A stretch of DNA of 64,000 nt from Bradyrhizobium niftali (lineage in GTDB: Bacteria; Pseudomonadota; Alphaproteobacteria; Rhizobiales; Xanthobacteraceae): positions 153,178-217,177 of the forward strand of contig NZ_SPQT01000012.1 of NCBI RefSeq assembly GCF_004571025.1, in the 5' to 3' direction. A model generated the notes under the pieces. That model had not been told where the DNA came from. It made no database searches and saw nothing but the letters and a program-made list of their open reading frames with translations. The translations under genes and the position numbers were made by a program. Below, one piece after another: positions 1-7,985 of the stretch; positions within the stretch are counted from its first letter, which is position 1; the number at the start of each line of letters is the position of its first letter.

Positions 1-1
1 G

Positions 2-430
2 GACCAGCTTGCGCTGCTCAAGGCGCGGCCGGAGCTGATCGTCAATGCGATCGAGGAGTTCCTGCGCTACGATTCTTCGGTGCAGATGACCGGGCGCGTC
101 ACGCTCGAGGACATCGACGATCTCGGCGGCAAGAAAATCCCCAAGGGCGAGACCGTGCTCTGCCTGCTCGGCTCGGCCAACCGCGATCCGGCGGTCTACC
201 CCGATCGCCCCGACCGGCTCGACGTCACCCGTCCCAACGTCAAGCCGCTGTCGTTCGGCGGCGGCATCCACTTCTGCCTGGGGGCCCAATTGGCGCGGAT
301 CGAGGCCGAGATCGCCATCGCGACGCTCCTGCGCCGGCTGCCGGATCTGCGCATCGACGACGTCGAGAACCCGGAATGGCGGCCGACCTTCGTGCTGCGC
401 GGCCTGAAGAGCTTGCCGGCGAGCTGGTGA
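2..430 (+). CDS. cytochrome P450, C-terminal part (cut by window start)
   Basis: The reading frame is open from base 2 and the start lies outside the window. The visible 142 residues hold the end of a P450: a run around AIEEFLRYDSSVQ, typical of bacterial P450s before the substrate-recognition region, and the haem-binding loop FGGGIHFCLGAQLA with the cysteine ligand encoded at 275-277. The protein ends normally (LPASW, TGA). It is a soluble CYP of the bacterial class, which would hydroxylate a small organic substrate using ferredoxin electrons. The substrate cannot be told from this fragment. No redox partner gene is visible downstream; the next gene is an unrelated AsmA protein. Confidence 0.93.
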   Translation, partial: DQLALLKARPELIVNAIEEFLRYDSSVQMTGRVTLEDIDDLGGKKIPKGETVLCLLGSANRDPAVYPDRPDRLDVTRPNVKPLSFGGGIHFCLGAQLARIEAEIAIATLLRRLPDLRIDDVENPEWRPTFVLRGLKSLPASW

Positions 431-575
431 GGCGGCGCCACGCGTTAACCTCCGCGCGCAACAGTCGCTGTGACTTCGCCACACTTCCCCCTATATAAGG
501 GGCTGTTCCGGCGCGCCTGAAGCCTTCCAAGGGGCAAGGTTTGGCCCGGATGCCGATTTGGCCGAGGGGAGACCC
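431..575. other. intergenic region with a possible promoter before the AsmA gene
   Basis: It contains a near-palindromic CCCCCTATATAAGGGG at about 485-500. The TATATAA part could be a -10 element for the AsmA gene, and CCTATATAAG also resembles the -10 of alphaproteobacterial heat-shock promoters. No convincing -35 is visible at the right distance. This is inference only. Confidence 0.25.
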
Positions 576-3500
576 GTGCAGACGACGCTGCTCGGATTGG
601 CGATTGCCTTCATCATTGCGCTTCTGGCCGCGCTGATCGGGCCCTACTTCATCGACTGGAACCAGTTCAGGCCCCAGTTCGAGGCGGAGGCAGGCCGGAT
701 CATCGGCGTGCCGGTGCGGGTGGCGGGCGAGCTCGACGCCCGGCTGCTGCCGGCGCCGACGCTGCGGCTGCGTTCGGTCACGCTCGGCGGCAACAACGAT
801 CCCGGCCGCCTGCGCGCCGACAAGCTCGACGTCGAATTCAGCCTCTCCTCGCTGATGCGCGGCGAATGGCGCGCCACCGAGCTGACCGTCAATGGCATGG
901 CGGTCGATCTCGGCCTCGACGCCAGGGGACGGGTCGATTTGCCCTCCACCGCGAGCGGCACCTTCAATCTGGCTTCGCTGGCGATCGAGCGCCTCAATCT
1001 CACCGGCCGCATCGCCCTGCACGATGCCTCAAGCCGCGCGACGCTGGAGCTGAGCGACATCGCCTTCTCCGGCGACGTCCGCTCGCTGGCCGGCTCGGTG
1101 CGGGGCGACGGCAGTTTCACCGCCTCCGGGGTGCGCTACCCGTTCCGCATCTCCTCCGGCCCGAGCGCTGACGGCAGCGCCACCCGTCTCCACCTCAACA
1201 TCGATCCCGGCCAGCGCGCCATCCTCGCCGATCTCGAAGGCGTGCTCGCCTTCGACAACCGCCTGCCGAAATTCGACGGCGCGCTGACGATCGCGGTGCC
1301 GGCGGCGAAGAAGGCAGGCGAGGCCGGGCCGACGCCCTGGAAGCTCACCGCAAAACTCAAGGCCGATCCCGCCGGCGCCAAATTCGACCAGATCGACGCG
1401 AGCTTTGGCGCCGAGGACAACGCGTTGAAAGCCGGCGGCGTCGGCGACCTCAAGTTCGGCGCCTCGCCGCTGCTGCGCGCGGTGCTGTCGGCGCGCCAGT
1501 TCGATGCCGACAAGCTGGCCGGCAAGGACGATGCCGAGCCGCTGCGCATCCTGCCGGCGCTGCGCGCCGGCCTTGCCGTCATCCCGCAGGCGCCGATTCC
1601 GGCGCAGATCGAGTTCAACTCCGACCAGATCATGCTGGGCGGCCGTCCGCTCCAGAACATTGCGGCCGAGCTCAAGACCGATGGCCGGTCCTGGACGTTC
1701 CAGCGGCTCGAGCTGCGCGCGCCCGGCATGACGCAGCTCTCGCTGAACGGTGCGGCGCCCGGCGCCGACAGTTTCAGCGGCCGGCTCAGCGTCGAATCCT
1801 CCGATCCTGATACGCTGGTGGCCTGGCTCCAGGGCCGCAACGAGGTCAACCGCCGCAGCACCCGGCCGCTGCGCCTTGCCGGCGACGTGACGATTGCCGC
1901 CAACCATCTCGCCATCGACAGGCTGAAGGCCGACATCGAAGGCGGCGCCGTCGAGGGACGAATTTCTTTCGTTCAGACCGGCGCGAGCAAGGGCTCGCGG
2001 ATCGATGCCGAGCTCAAGGCCGACCGTCTCGATCTCGACGCCGCCGCGAGTTTTGTCCGCGCGCTCGGCGGGCCGCAAGGCGAATGGCCGGAGGAGGCAA
2101 AGCTCTCGCTCGATGTCGGCCGTGCGATCTCCGCCGGCCAGGAGCTGCGGCCGTTTGCGGCGAAGCTCGGCTACAATCCGGCGTCGCTGTCGCTGGAGCA
2201 GTTGCGGTTCGGCCAGACCAGCGGCGTGACCACCGAGGCGAGCGGCAGCTTCGACCGCACCAAAGCCACCGGCAAGCTCGCGCTGAAATCCTCGGCCAAT
2301 TCGCTGCGCGAGCTCACCGCGCTAATCGAGCCGTTTGCGCCGTCGGTGCGCGCACGCTTCGATGCCATCGCGCCGCTGCCCGGTGCGACCCGCCTGAAGC
2401 TCGATTTGAGCCTCGACAAGAACGCCGAGCATGCCGATCGCAGCGACGCCCGCGCCGTGTTCGATCTCGACGCGCCGCAGCTCAAGGCCACCGTGACGCT
2501 GGCCGCACAGACGCCGGTGGCGGCCGTCAACGGCATCGACATCGACCGCCTGCGCAACAGCGACTTCACGCTCGATTCGAAACTGTCGACCCCGCAGGCC
2601 GGCGCGCTGCTGGCCCTGCTCGGTCTCGACCGCATGGTGGCCGCAGCCGAGGGCACCTCGCAGTTCGAAGGCCGGTTAAGCGGCGCCTGGCGCCGTCCGC
2701 TGCAATTGAACGCAAAGCTGAGCGGCGGCGGGCTGGACGCCGACGCGCAGGGCAGCGTCGAATTGTCCGCGCCGGAGCCAAAGGCGTCCGTGAATCTGCG
2801 CGTGCGCAACGTCAACCTCGCGCCGCTGTTCGGGACCGGCCCGGCCGACAAATCGGCGCGGACCGTCAGCCTGTCGTCCCGCGTCGCGCTATCAGGCAAT
2901 CGACTGACCTTCGACGATCTCGACAGCAGCGCGGCCGGCTCGCATCTGCGCGGCCGTCTGGCGGTGACGCTCGACCAGGAGAAGAGCGTCGACGGCGAAG
3001 TCGGCCTCGACTCGCTCGATCTTGTGCCCACGCTTGCGGTGGCCATTGGCGCTGCGGGCCGCGACGCCGGCGAGCCGCTGAGCGCGGGGCTCCTCGGTGG
3101 CTGGCGCGGCCGCATCGCCTTTCAGGCGTTGCGCGGCACGCTGCCGGGCGGCGTCGAGCTGCGTCCCTTCGGCGGGACGATCCGGAGCGACGGCCAGTCG
3201 CTCGCGCTCGATGCGCTGAAGGGCGGCGTCGGCGGCGGCGAGATGTCGGCGAGCTTTGACGCGCGCAATGGCGCGGGTGGCATTGCGCTGAACGCCCGTA
3301 TCGAGCTCAGCAATGTCGATGCGACCACGCTGCGCTACCGCGATCTCGCTTTGCCCAAGGGACGGGCCTCGGTGCAGATGGCCCTGACCAGCCAGGGCCG
3401 CAGCGTCGCGGCGTTGACCGGCGCGCTCGCCGGCAACGGCACGGTGACGCTGGAGTCTGCGGAAATCAGTGGCCTCAACCCGCGTGCCTTCGAGATCGCC

Positions 3501-4208
3501 ATCCGCGCCAGCGACGGCGGCCAGGTCGCCGACGACAACAGGCTGCGGCAGCTCGTCGAGCCCGCGCTGGCGGCGGGTCCCATTGCGGTCGCCTCGGCGC
3601 AGATCCCGTTCACGATCCGCGACGGACGGCTGCGCGTTGGCGCCACGCCGCTGGAGGCGAAGAACGCCCGCGCCATCGTCTCCGGCGGCTACGACATTCC
3701 CGCCGACCAGGCCGACATCCGCGCCAGCCTGACGCCGATCATGACCGGGCTCTCGGGTGCACCGCCGGAAATCCAGTTGTTCGCGGCGGGCCCCCCCGAC
3801 AAGCTCAATCGCACCGTCGATCTTGGGCCGCTGTCCTCATGGCTCGCGGTGCGCACGATCGATCGCGAGACGCGCCGGCTCGATGCCATCGAGCGCGGCG
3901 AGCCGCCGCCGGCGACCGCGGCGCTGCCGACGCTGGTCTCGCCCGACCCCGCGCCGGAGCCGTCGCTGCAGGACGTGCCGATGCCCGGCCGCGATCCGCG
4001 CCGCGCGCCGCCCAAGGCCAAGCTCGAGCCAAAGGCCGCGCCGATGCCGAAGCCGCCGCAGGCCGCTCCCGCGGCGCCAAGCCCGCCGCTCGCAAGCCAG
4101 CAGGTCGCGCCCTTGCCGCCGCCGATCGAGGTGAGGCCGGCGCCGGGCCCTGCGCCCGCAAGGCCCAAGCCGAAGCCGCCGCTGGTGCTGACGCCGTCGA
4201 ACCCGTAA
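576..4208 (+). CDS. AsmA family protein (1210 aa)
   Basis: I prefer the GTG at 576 over the TTG at 558 because GAGGGGAG at about 564-571 is well placed as its ribosome binding site. The protein starts with one hydrophobic anchor (roughly residues 3-25) followed by a WNQFRPQFEAEAGRIIGVPV stretch typical of AsmA. A very long beta-rich periplasmic region with repeated LKLDL/ADIEGG-type strands follows, then an AsmA C-terminal domain near residues 940-1080. The last 100 residues are a Pro/Ala/Lys-rich low-complexity tail. AsmA-like proteins are inner-membrane-anchored, bridge-like proteins linked to outer-membrane assembly and phospholipid transport. The exact role here is inference. It stands alone, with no operon partner in the window. 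Confidence 0.9.
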   Translation: MQTTLLGLAIAFIIALLAALIGPYFIDWNQFRPQFEAEAGRIIGVPVRVAGELDARLLPAPTLRLRSVTLGGNNDPGRLRADKLDVEFSLSSLMRGEWRATELTVNGMAVDLGLDARGRVDLPSTASGTFNLASLAIERLNLTGRIALHDASSRATLELSDIAFSGDVRSLAGSVRGDGSFTASGVRYPFRISSGPSADGSATRLHLNIDPGQRAILADLEGVLAFDNRLPKFDGALTIAVPAAKKAGEAGPTPWKLTAKLKADPAGAKFDQIDASFGAEDNALKAGGVGDLKFGASPLLRAVLSARQFDADKLAGKDDAEPLRILPALRAGLAVIPQAPIPAQIEFNSDQIMLGGRPLQNIAAELKTDGRSWTFQRLELRAPGMTQLSLNGAAPGADSFSGRLSVESSDPDTLVAWLQGRNEVNRRSTRPLRLAGDVTIAANHLAIDRLKADIEGGAVEGRISFVQTGASKGSRIDAELKADRLDLDAAASFVRALGGPQGEWPEEAKLSLDVGRAISAGQELRPFAAKLGYNPASLSLEQLRFGQTSGVTTEASGSFDRTKATGKLALKSSANSLRELTALIEPFAPSVRARFDAIAPLPGATRLKLDLSLDKNAEHADRSDARAVFDLDAPQLKATVTLAAQTPVAAVNGIDIDRLRNSDFTLDSKLSTPQAGALLALLGLDRMVAAAEGTSQFEGRLSGAWRRPLQLNAKLSGGGLDADAQGSVELSAPEPKASVNLRVRNVNLAPLFGTGPADKSARTVSLSSRVALSGNRLTFDDLDSSAAGSHLRGRLAVTLDQEKSVDGEVGLDSLDLVPTLAVAIGAAGRDAGEPLSAGLLGGWRGRIAFQALRGTLPGGVELRPFGGTIRSDGQSLALDALKGGVGGGEMSASFDARNGAGGIALNARIELSNVDATTLRYRDLALPKGRASVQMALTSQGRSVAALTGALAGNGTVTLESAEISGLNPRAFEIAIRASDGGQVADDNRLRQLVEPALAAGPIAVASAQIPFTIRDGRLRVGATPLEAKNARAIVSGGYDIPADQADIRASLTPIMTGLSGAPPEIQLFAAGPPDKLNRTVDLGPLSSWLAVRTIDRETRRLDAIERGEPPPATAALPTLVSPDPAPEPSLQDVPMPGRDPRRAPPKAKLEPKAAPMPKPPQAAPAAPSPPLASQQVAPLPPPIEVRPAPGPAPARPKPKPPLVLTPSNP

Positions 4209-4586
4209 GGGCGCGCATTCGAACAGCCTGCGGGCAGTCTCCTCGCGGCGCATCCTTCGAGACGCCCGCTGTTGGCGAGCTCCTCACAGGATGAGGTCTT
4301 GTTTCGCGGTGAAATCCCAGACCCTCATAGTGAGGAGCGCCGCCTCACGGCGCGTCTCGAACCATAAGCCCGTGTGCTGCCGCAACCGCGGGCGTCGGGG
4401 CAGCGCTTGCCCGCCGGTAAACCCATTCGCTCGCATTTGAATGAATTCTCGTCTGCAAAACTGATCTGCCGACTTTACCGGATTCTCGCGTTTGATCCCT
4501 AGTGTCGGTTGCCAGAGGAATTCGGCGTCGCGCCAACACAGGCGGGATGGCTCGCCAAAGAACGACCAAGAACTGGGGTGATCGAC
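4209..4586. other. intergenic region, mostly a dispersed palindromic repeat
   Basis: The 378 bases between the AsmA and DUF2336 genes hold the palindromic repeat at 4252-4365 (listed separately). The remaining 220 bases before the DUF2336 start show no recognisable gene, RNA or strong promoter. Confidence 0.6.
4252..4365. repeat. palindromic intergenic repeat (CATCCTTCGAGACGC family)
   Basis: The outer arms CATCCTTCGAGACGCC and GGCGCGTCTCGAACCAT are imperfect inverted repeats. The inner arms around GCTCCTCACAGGATGAGG and CCCTCATAGTGAGGAGC form a second nested inverted repeat. The layout is that of a REP/BIME-like element. From memory, sequences of this kind are scattered through Bradyrhizobium genomes between genes. 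No other copy was noticed in this window. Confidence 0.65.
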
Positions 4587-5705
4587 ATGAACGGGGCGAA
4601 ATCGCTTCTACAGGATCTGGACGACGCGATCGCGCGCGGCACCGACGAGAGCCGGGCACGCGCGCTGTGGCATGCGACCGACATCCTGATCACCGGCCGC
4701 TACAGCGACGACGAGATCAGCATGTTCGGCGAGGTCATCGGCCGGCTCGCCGACGAGATCGAGGTTGCCGCGCGGACGCAGCTGTCCGAATTGATGGCGG
4801 CCTGCGATCACGCCCCGCTCAACGTCATCGAACAGCTCGCTCTCGACGACGAGATCGCGGTCGCCGGCCCGGTGCTGCGTGACTCCACCCGCATCGACGA
4901 GAAGATGCTGGTCGAGAGCGCCCTGACCAAGAGCCAGTCGCATCTGCTCGCGATTGCCCAGCGCCAGTCGATCGGCGAGGCCGTGACCGACGTGCTGGTC
5001 AAGCGCGGCGACCAGGAGGTCGTGACGTCGGTCGCCAAGAACGAGGGCGCGCGCTTCTCTGGCTCGGGCCTGCTGCACATGGTCCGCCGCGCCGAGGGCG
5101 ATTCGATTCTTGCCGAGCAGCTTGGCCTGCGCAAGGACGTGCCGCGCCACATCTTCCAGCAGCTGATCTCGAAAGCATCGGAAGACGTCCGCCGCCGGCT
5201 CGAGAGCGAGCGCCCCGAGATGATGGCGCAGATCCAGAGCTCGGTGACCGAGGTCACCGGCGACCTGCAATCCAAGTTCGGCCCGTCCTCGCGCAGCTAC
5301 TTCGTCGCCAAGCGCGTGGTGACGACGCAGTACCGCCAGGGCAACCTCAACCAGGATTCGATCTCCAACTATGCCCGCCAGCACCGCTTCGACGAGGTGC
5401 AGATCGGCCTGTCGCTGCTGTCGGCGCTGCCGGTCGACGTGATCGAGCGCGCGCTGATGGACCGCAACCGCGAAATGATCCTGGTGCTGTGCAAGGCGCT
5501 GAACTTCTCCTGGGACACGACGATGTCGCTGTTGTTCCTCGGCGCCAAGGATCATCTGATCACCGCGCGTGAGCTCCAGGACAATGAGCGCGAGTTCGGC
5601 CGGCTCAAGAGCGAGACCTCGCGCAGCATCCTGAAGTTCTACCAGTCGCGCAAGACCGGCGCGGGTGCCGATGCGGGCCGTCAGCCCGAACTCCAAGTCC
5701 ACTGA
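4587..5705 (+). CDS. DUF2336 domain protein (372 aa), paralogue 1
   Basis: I chose the ATG at 4587, preceded by GGGGTG, over an upstream TTG at 4509. The protein is all-helical and soluble with no signal peptide. Its central part (TKSQSHLLAIAQRQSIGEAVTDVL and following) is the DUF2336 region, thought to be HEAT-like helical repeats. The function of the family is unknown. A clear paralogue lies at 40548-41648, sharing TKSQxHLLAIA, the EAVTDVLVKRG-like segment, GARFS and the C-terminal FY(Q/R)xR...VH end. The stop codon is the first of several in a 13-bp tandem repeat. Nothing in the sequence says what it regulates. Confidence 0.85.
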   Translation: MNGAKSLLQDLDDAIARGTDESRARALWHATDILITGRYSDDEISMFGEVIGRLADEIEVAARTQLSELMAACDHAPLNVIEQLALDDEIAVAGPVLRDSTRIDEKMLVESALTKSQSHLLAIAQRQSIGEAVTDVLVKRGDQEVVTSVAKNEGARFSGSGLLHMVRRAEGDSILAEQLGLRKDVPRHIFQQLISKASEDVRRRLESERPEMMAQIQSSVTEVTGDLQSKFGPSSRSYFVAKRVVTTQYRQGNLNQDSISNYARQHRFDEVQIGLSLLSALPVDVIERALMDRNREMILVLCKALNFSWDTTMSLLFLGAKDHLITARELQDNEREFGRLKSETSRSILKFYQSRKTGAGADAGRQPELQVH

Positions 5706-5772
5706 GAAAGTCCACTGAGCAAGTCCACTGAGCAAGCTCACTAAGCAGGTCCACTGAGCAGGCTCACCGAGC
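5695..5772 (+). repeat. 13-bp tandem repeat, six copies, starting inside the stop region
   Basis: Six consecutive 13-base units resemble AAGTCCACTGAGC. Units 1-3 are nearly identical (5695-5733) and units 4-6 have 2-3 changes each. Unit 1 supplies the last codons and TGA of the DUF2336 gene. Because 13 is not a multiple of three, the TGAs of units 1-3 fall in all three frames. The units run up to 33 bases before the next gene. Confidence 0.9.
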
Positions 5773-5805
5773 ATCATCCCGGAATTGGCAGGGGAGTATT
5801 TGCAA

Positions 5806-6048
5806 ATGTTGCCTCAATTCGGCACCGCCGTTCGCAAGAAGAACCTCAACAACGCCTTCGCCCCCGATGTCGGCGGCGGAGCTCCGGACAAGGCCTCGGT
5901 CGACGCCGCCTGGCTCGTGCTGGAAGCCGCCAACGATCTCGGCGACCACGCCGCCATCGAAGCCTGCCGCCGCGTCATCGACGCCGAGCTGAACGGCACC
6001 GTGGCGGGCAGCTCGGATATCGATCTCGTGCTGGGGTATTTCAGGTAA
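5806..6048 (+). CDS. small conserved hypothetical protein (80 aa)
   Basis: The ATG at 5806 follows AGGGGAG at 5790-5796; a TTG at 5785 is a weaker alternative. The protein begins MLPQFGTAVRKKNLNNAF and continues as two acidic amphipathic helices (ASVDAAWLVLEAANDLGD and HAAIEACRRVIDAEL). It has no membrane segment. I do not recognise a named family. It lies about 100 bases after the DUF2336 gene on the same strand and may be co-transcribed through the tandem repeat. The coding character looks real: high GC at third positions, a good ribosome binding site and an ending before a convergent repeat block. Confidence 0.65.
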   Translation: MLPQFGTAVRKKNLNNAFAPDVGGGAPDKASVDAAWLVLEAANDLGDHAAIEACRRVIDAELNGTVAGSSDIDLVLGYFR

Positions 6049-6053
6049 CCCTT

Positions 6054-6182
6054 CGTAGGTGGGCAAAGGCGCACTTGCGCCGTGCCCACCATCGATCTGC
6101 ATTCGTCGCGAGGCGTGGTGGGCACGCGGAGCCTGTCATCGGGCGCGCATCCGCGCGACCCGGTGGCTTTGCCTACCCTACG
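6054..6182. repeat. palindromic repeat, CGTAGGTGGGCAAAG family, copy 1
   Basis: The outer ends CGTAGGTGGGCAAAG and CTTTGCCTACCCTACG are inverted. Internal GTGCCCACC and GGTGGGCAC form further inverted pairs. Related copies lie at 46256-46348 and 59804-59899, all between convergent genes. This copy is about 35 bases longer than the other two, with extra sequence in the middle. Confidence 0.8.
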
Positions 6183-6196
6183 AGCTGCTTCCACGT

Positions 6197-6283
6197 CGTC
6201 ATTTCGAGGAGCCCTTGCGACGAAGCAATCCAGACCGACTTCGCGGAAAGAGCCTGGATTGCTTCGCTAAGCTCGCAATGACG
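6197..6283. repeat. palindromic repeat, GAAGCAATCCAG family
   Basis: CGTCATTTCGAGGAGC with GAAGCAATCCAGAC on one side is matched by CCTGGATTGCTTCG with GCTCGCAATGACG on the other, giving a long imperfect hairpin. Similar elements are, from general knowledge, common between genes in Bradyrhizobium. I found one copy in the window. Confidence 0.7.
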
Positions 6284-6355
6284 AAGTCTGGGGCGCCGTC
6301 ATTGCTTCTTCGGTCGGCACATGACGCGCTAAGAGCGACGTAGCTCGAAAATACT

Positions 6356-7093
6356 TTACGCGTTCGCACCGCCGTCAACGGTCAATGTCGAGCCGGTGAT
6401 GTATTTGGCCTTCGCGCTCGCCAGGAACGCAACCGCATTGGCGATGTCATCCGTCGCGCCGTACCGGCCGAGCGCCATGAACTGCTTCAACGTCTCCGCT
6501 GTCGGGCCGCTGGCAGGATTCATGTCGGTGTCGATCGAGCCTGGCTGGATGAGGTTGACGGTGACGTCCCTCGGGCCGACCTCGCGCGCCAGTGCCTTGG
6601 TGAACGCGGCAAGGGCCGACTTCGACGCCGCGTAGACGCCGAGCACCGGCGAAGGCACACGGTCGGCGAAATCGCTGCCGATGGTGATGATGCGGCCGCC
6701 CTTGCCAAGGTGGCGCAGCGCGGCTTTGCTCGCGACGATCGGCGAACGGACGTTGACGTTCAGCAGCGCATCGATATCTCCAAGCGAAATGTCGTTGAGG
6801 CCGCCCAGGCGAAGAATTCCGGCGTTGTTGACCAGAATATCGAGCCCGCCCAGCGCCGCGACGGTCTTTTCGACCGAGGCCTGGACGGCGGCGACATCCG
6901 CGCTGTCGGCCTGGATCGCAACGGCTTTGCGTCCGCCGGCCTTGATGGCGTCAACCACCCTGGCGGCGCTGTCTGCGGACTTCTCATAGGTGATTGCTAC
7001 GTCCGCGCCTTCGGCGGCGAGGGCTTTCGCAATGGCCGCACCAATACCCCTGCTTGCGCCCGTCACCAGGGCCCGTTTTCCTGCCAGCGTCAT
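6356..7093 (-). CDS. SDR family oxidoreductase (245 aa)
   Basis: This is a classical short-chain dehydrogenase/reductase. It has the nucleotide-binding motif TGASRGIG near residues 10-17, NNAG near 88, a catalytic serine in IGSDFADR and YAASK as the active-site Tyr-x-x-x-Lys. It ends in TVDGGANA as many FabG-like enzymes do. It is a soluble NAD(P)H-dependent oxidoreductase and its substrate is not predictable. I chose the start MTLAGKRALV because upstream residues in the same frame do not resemble the family and would overlap the operator region. It is divergently transcribed from the TetR gene at 7193 with 99 bases between, so that regulator probably represses it. Confidence 0.92.
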   Translation of the reverse strand: MTLAGKRALVTGASRGIGAAIAKALAAEGADVAITYEKSADSAARVVDAIKAGGRKAVAIQADSADVAAVQASVEKTVAALGGLDILVNNAGILRLGGLNDISLGDIDALLNVNVRSPIVASKAALRHLGKGGRIITIGSDFADRVPSPVLGVYAASKSALAAFTKALAREVGPRDVTVNLIQPGSIDTDMNPASGPTAETLKQFMALGRYGATDDIANAVAFLASAKAKYITGSTLTVDGGANA

Positions 7094-7106
7094 CTGATCT
7101 CTCCAA

Positions 7107-7129
7107 TTCTGTAACGATCGACACAGAAT
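7107..7129. promoter_or_regulatory. TetR-type operator candidate, SDR side
   Basis: TTCTGTAACGATCGACACAGAAT contains the imperfect palindrome TGTAACGATCGACACA. It matches, in inverted orientation, the site at 7161-7183 at about 20 of 23 positions. It lies 14 bases upstream of the SDR start, where binding would block that promoter. Confidence 0.6.
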
Positions 7130-7160
7130 ATGTGGAGACTTGATCGGCCGCGTCAAGCCA

Positions 7161-7183
7161 ATTATGTGTTGATCATTACAGAA
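7161..7183. promoter_or_regulatory. TetR-type operator candidate, regulator side
   Basis: The core TGTGTTGATCATTACA is centred on the palindrome TGATCA and is a second copy of the 7107-7129 site on the other strand. It ends 9 bases before the TetR start codon, suggesting autoregulation. Two inverted copies in a 99-base divergent gap are strong circumstantial support. Confidence 0.6.
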
Positions 7184-7192
7184 AGAGCTGCG

Positions 7193-7819
7193 ATGGCGGG
7201 ACGACCACGAGAATTTGACCGCGAGGCGGCACTCGAAGCCGCCATGTTCCTGTTCTGGCGCAAGGGGTTCGAGGCGGCCTCGATGCAGGACCTCTGCGAG
7301 GCCATGGGGGTCCGCTCGCCGAGCCTCTATGCGGCCTTCGAGAGCAAGGAGGCGCTCTATCTTGCGGCGATCGAGCATTACGTGCTGACCCAGGGACCTC
7401 CCGTGTGGGACAAGCTCACGGAGGGAAAAACCGCGCGTGCCGGCGTCGAGAACCTCTTGATCGGGGCGACCGAGACCCTGCCGAAATCGCGCACGGCGCC
7501 GGCCGGCTGCATGGCCGTGCTGGGCGCCGTCAGCGACGAATGGCCGGCGACAATCGCCCGCGCGATCAAAAAGGTCCGCCTCGACATGCTCGCCAATCTG
7601 CGCGCTCGGATCGAAGGGGCGGTCGCCAATGGCGAGCTGCCCGCTGCGACGGACATCGATGCCCTGAGCCGGTTCTACCTCAGCGTCTTCCAGGGGATGG
7701 CCATCCAGGCCAAGGACGGCGCCACGCCTGAGGAGTTGAGAGGCGCAGCCAAGGCGGCCATGGCCGCGTGGCCGGGCGACAGGAGTCCTGCGTCAGTCTC
7801 GGCGGCTTCTCGCCCATAG
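7193..7819 (+). CDS. TetR/AcrR family transcriptional regulator (208 aa)
   Basis: The N-terminal helix-turn-helix runs through FDREAALEAAMFLFWRKGFEAASMQDLCEAMGVRSPSLYAAF (about residues 8-50), a textbook TetR DNA-binding domain. The C-terminal ligand domain resembles the family with GCMAVLGA and a YLSVFQGMAIQAKDG segment near residue 165. It probably represses itself and the divergent SDR gene through the paired operator-like sites between them. The inducer is unknown, but the SDR target suggests a small aldehyde or quinone-type compound; this is inference. Confidence 0.92.
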   Translation: MAGRPREFDREAALEAAMFLFWRKGFEAASMQDLCEAMGVRSPSLYAAFESKEALYLAAIEHYVLTQGPPVWDKLTEGKTARAGVENLLIGATETLPKSRTAPAGCMAVLGAVSDEWPATIARAIKKVRLDMLANLRARIEGAVANGELPAATDIDALSRFYLSVFQGMAIQAKDGATPEELRGAAKAAMAAWPGDRSPASVSAASRP

Positions 7820-7898
7820 TGCGACGACGCAACGGGCCATCGCCCGTCCGATGTGCGCCAACGCCGACATCCGGGTCACGGCGCGTTGGGCCGAGAGT

Positions 7899-7912
7899 TT
7901 GATCTATCTCAA
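7899..7912. promoter_or_regulatory. FixK/FNR-type box upstream of the universal stress gene
   Basis: TTGATCTATCTCAA fits the FixK2 consensus TTGA-N6-TCAA exactly. Its centre is near 7905.5. Class II activation would place the transcript start near 7947, leaving about 39 bases of leader before the ATG at 7986. That is a good geometry. Confidence 0.6.
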
Positions 7913-7985
7913 GATCGAATCCAAAACGCGGGCCAAGCTTGCCTTCGGAAGGCGGCGATACGTCCAGACCGGCGGGAGGTGAAGC

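Larger units (their letters stand above)
6049..6355. other. convergent intergenic region filled by two palindromic repeats
   Basis: The region between the 80-aa gene and the convergent SDR gene holds two different repeats (6054-6182 and 6197-6283), listed separately. Short open frames across them are by-products of the repeats. I see nothing else in it. Confidence 0.7.

Noticed and set aside
485..500. CCCCCTATATAAGGGG considered a heat-shock promoter of the AsmA gene
   Set aside because: The -10 looks good but no CTTG-type -35 lies 17-18 bases upstream, so I kept it only as a weak promoter candidate.
1029..2078. Long reverse-strand frame of 349 codons within the AsmA gene
   Set aside because: It is a GC-rich shadow of a well-supported gene; the translation is Arg/Gly/Ala-rich with no domain. 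The same holds for many other long antisense frames in the window.
5695..5772. Considered a CRISPR-like array
   Set aside because: Units are 13 bases, contiguous, without spacers, and no cas gene is present. It is a tandem repeat.
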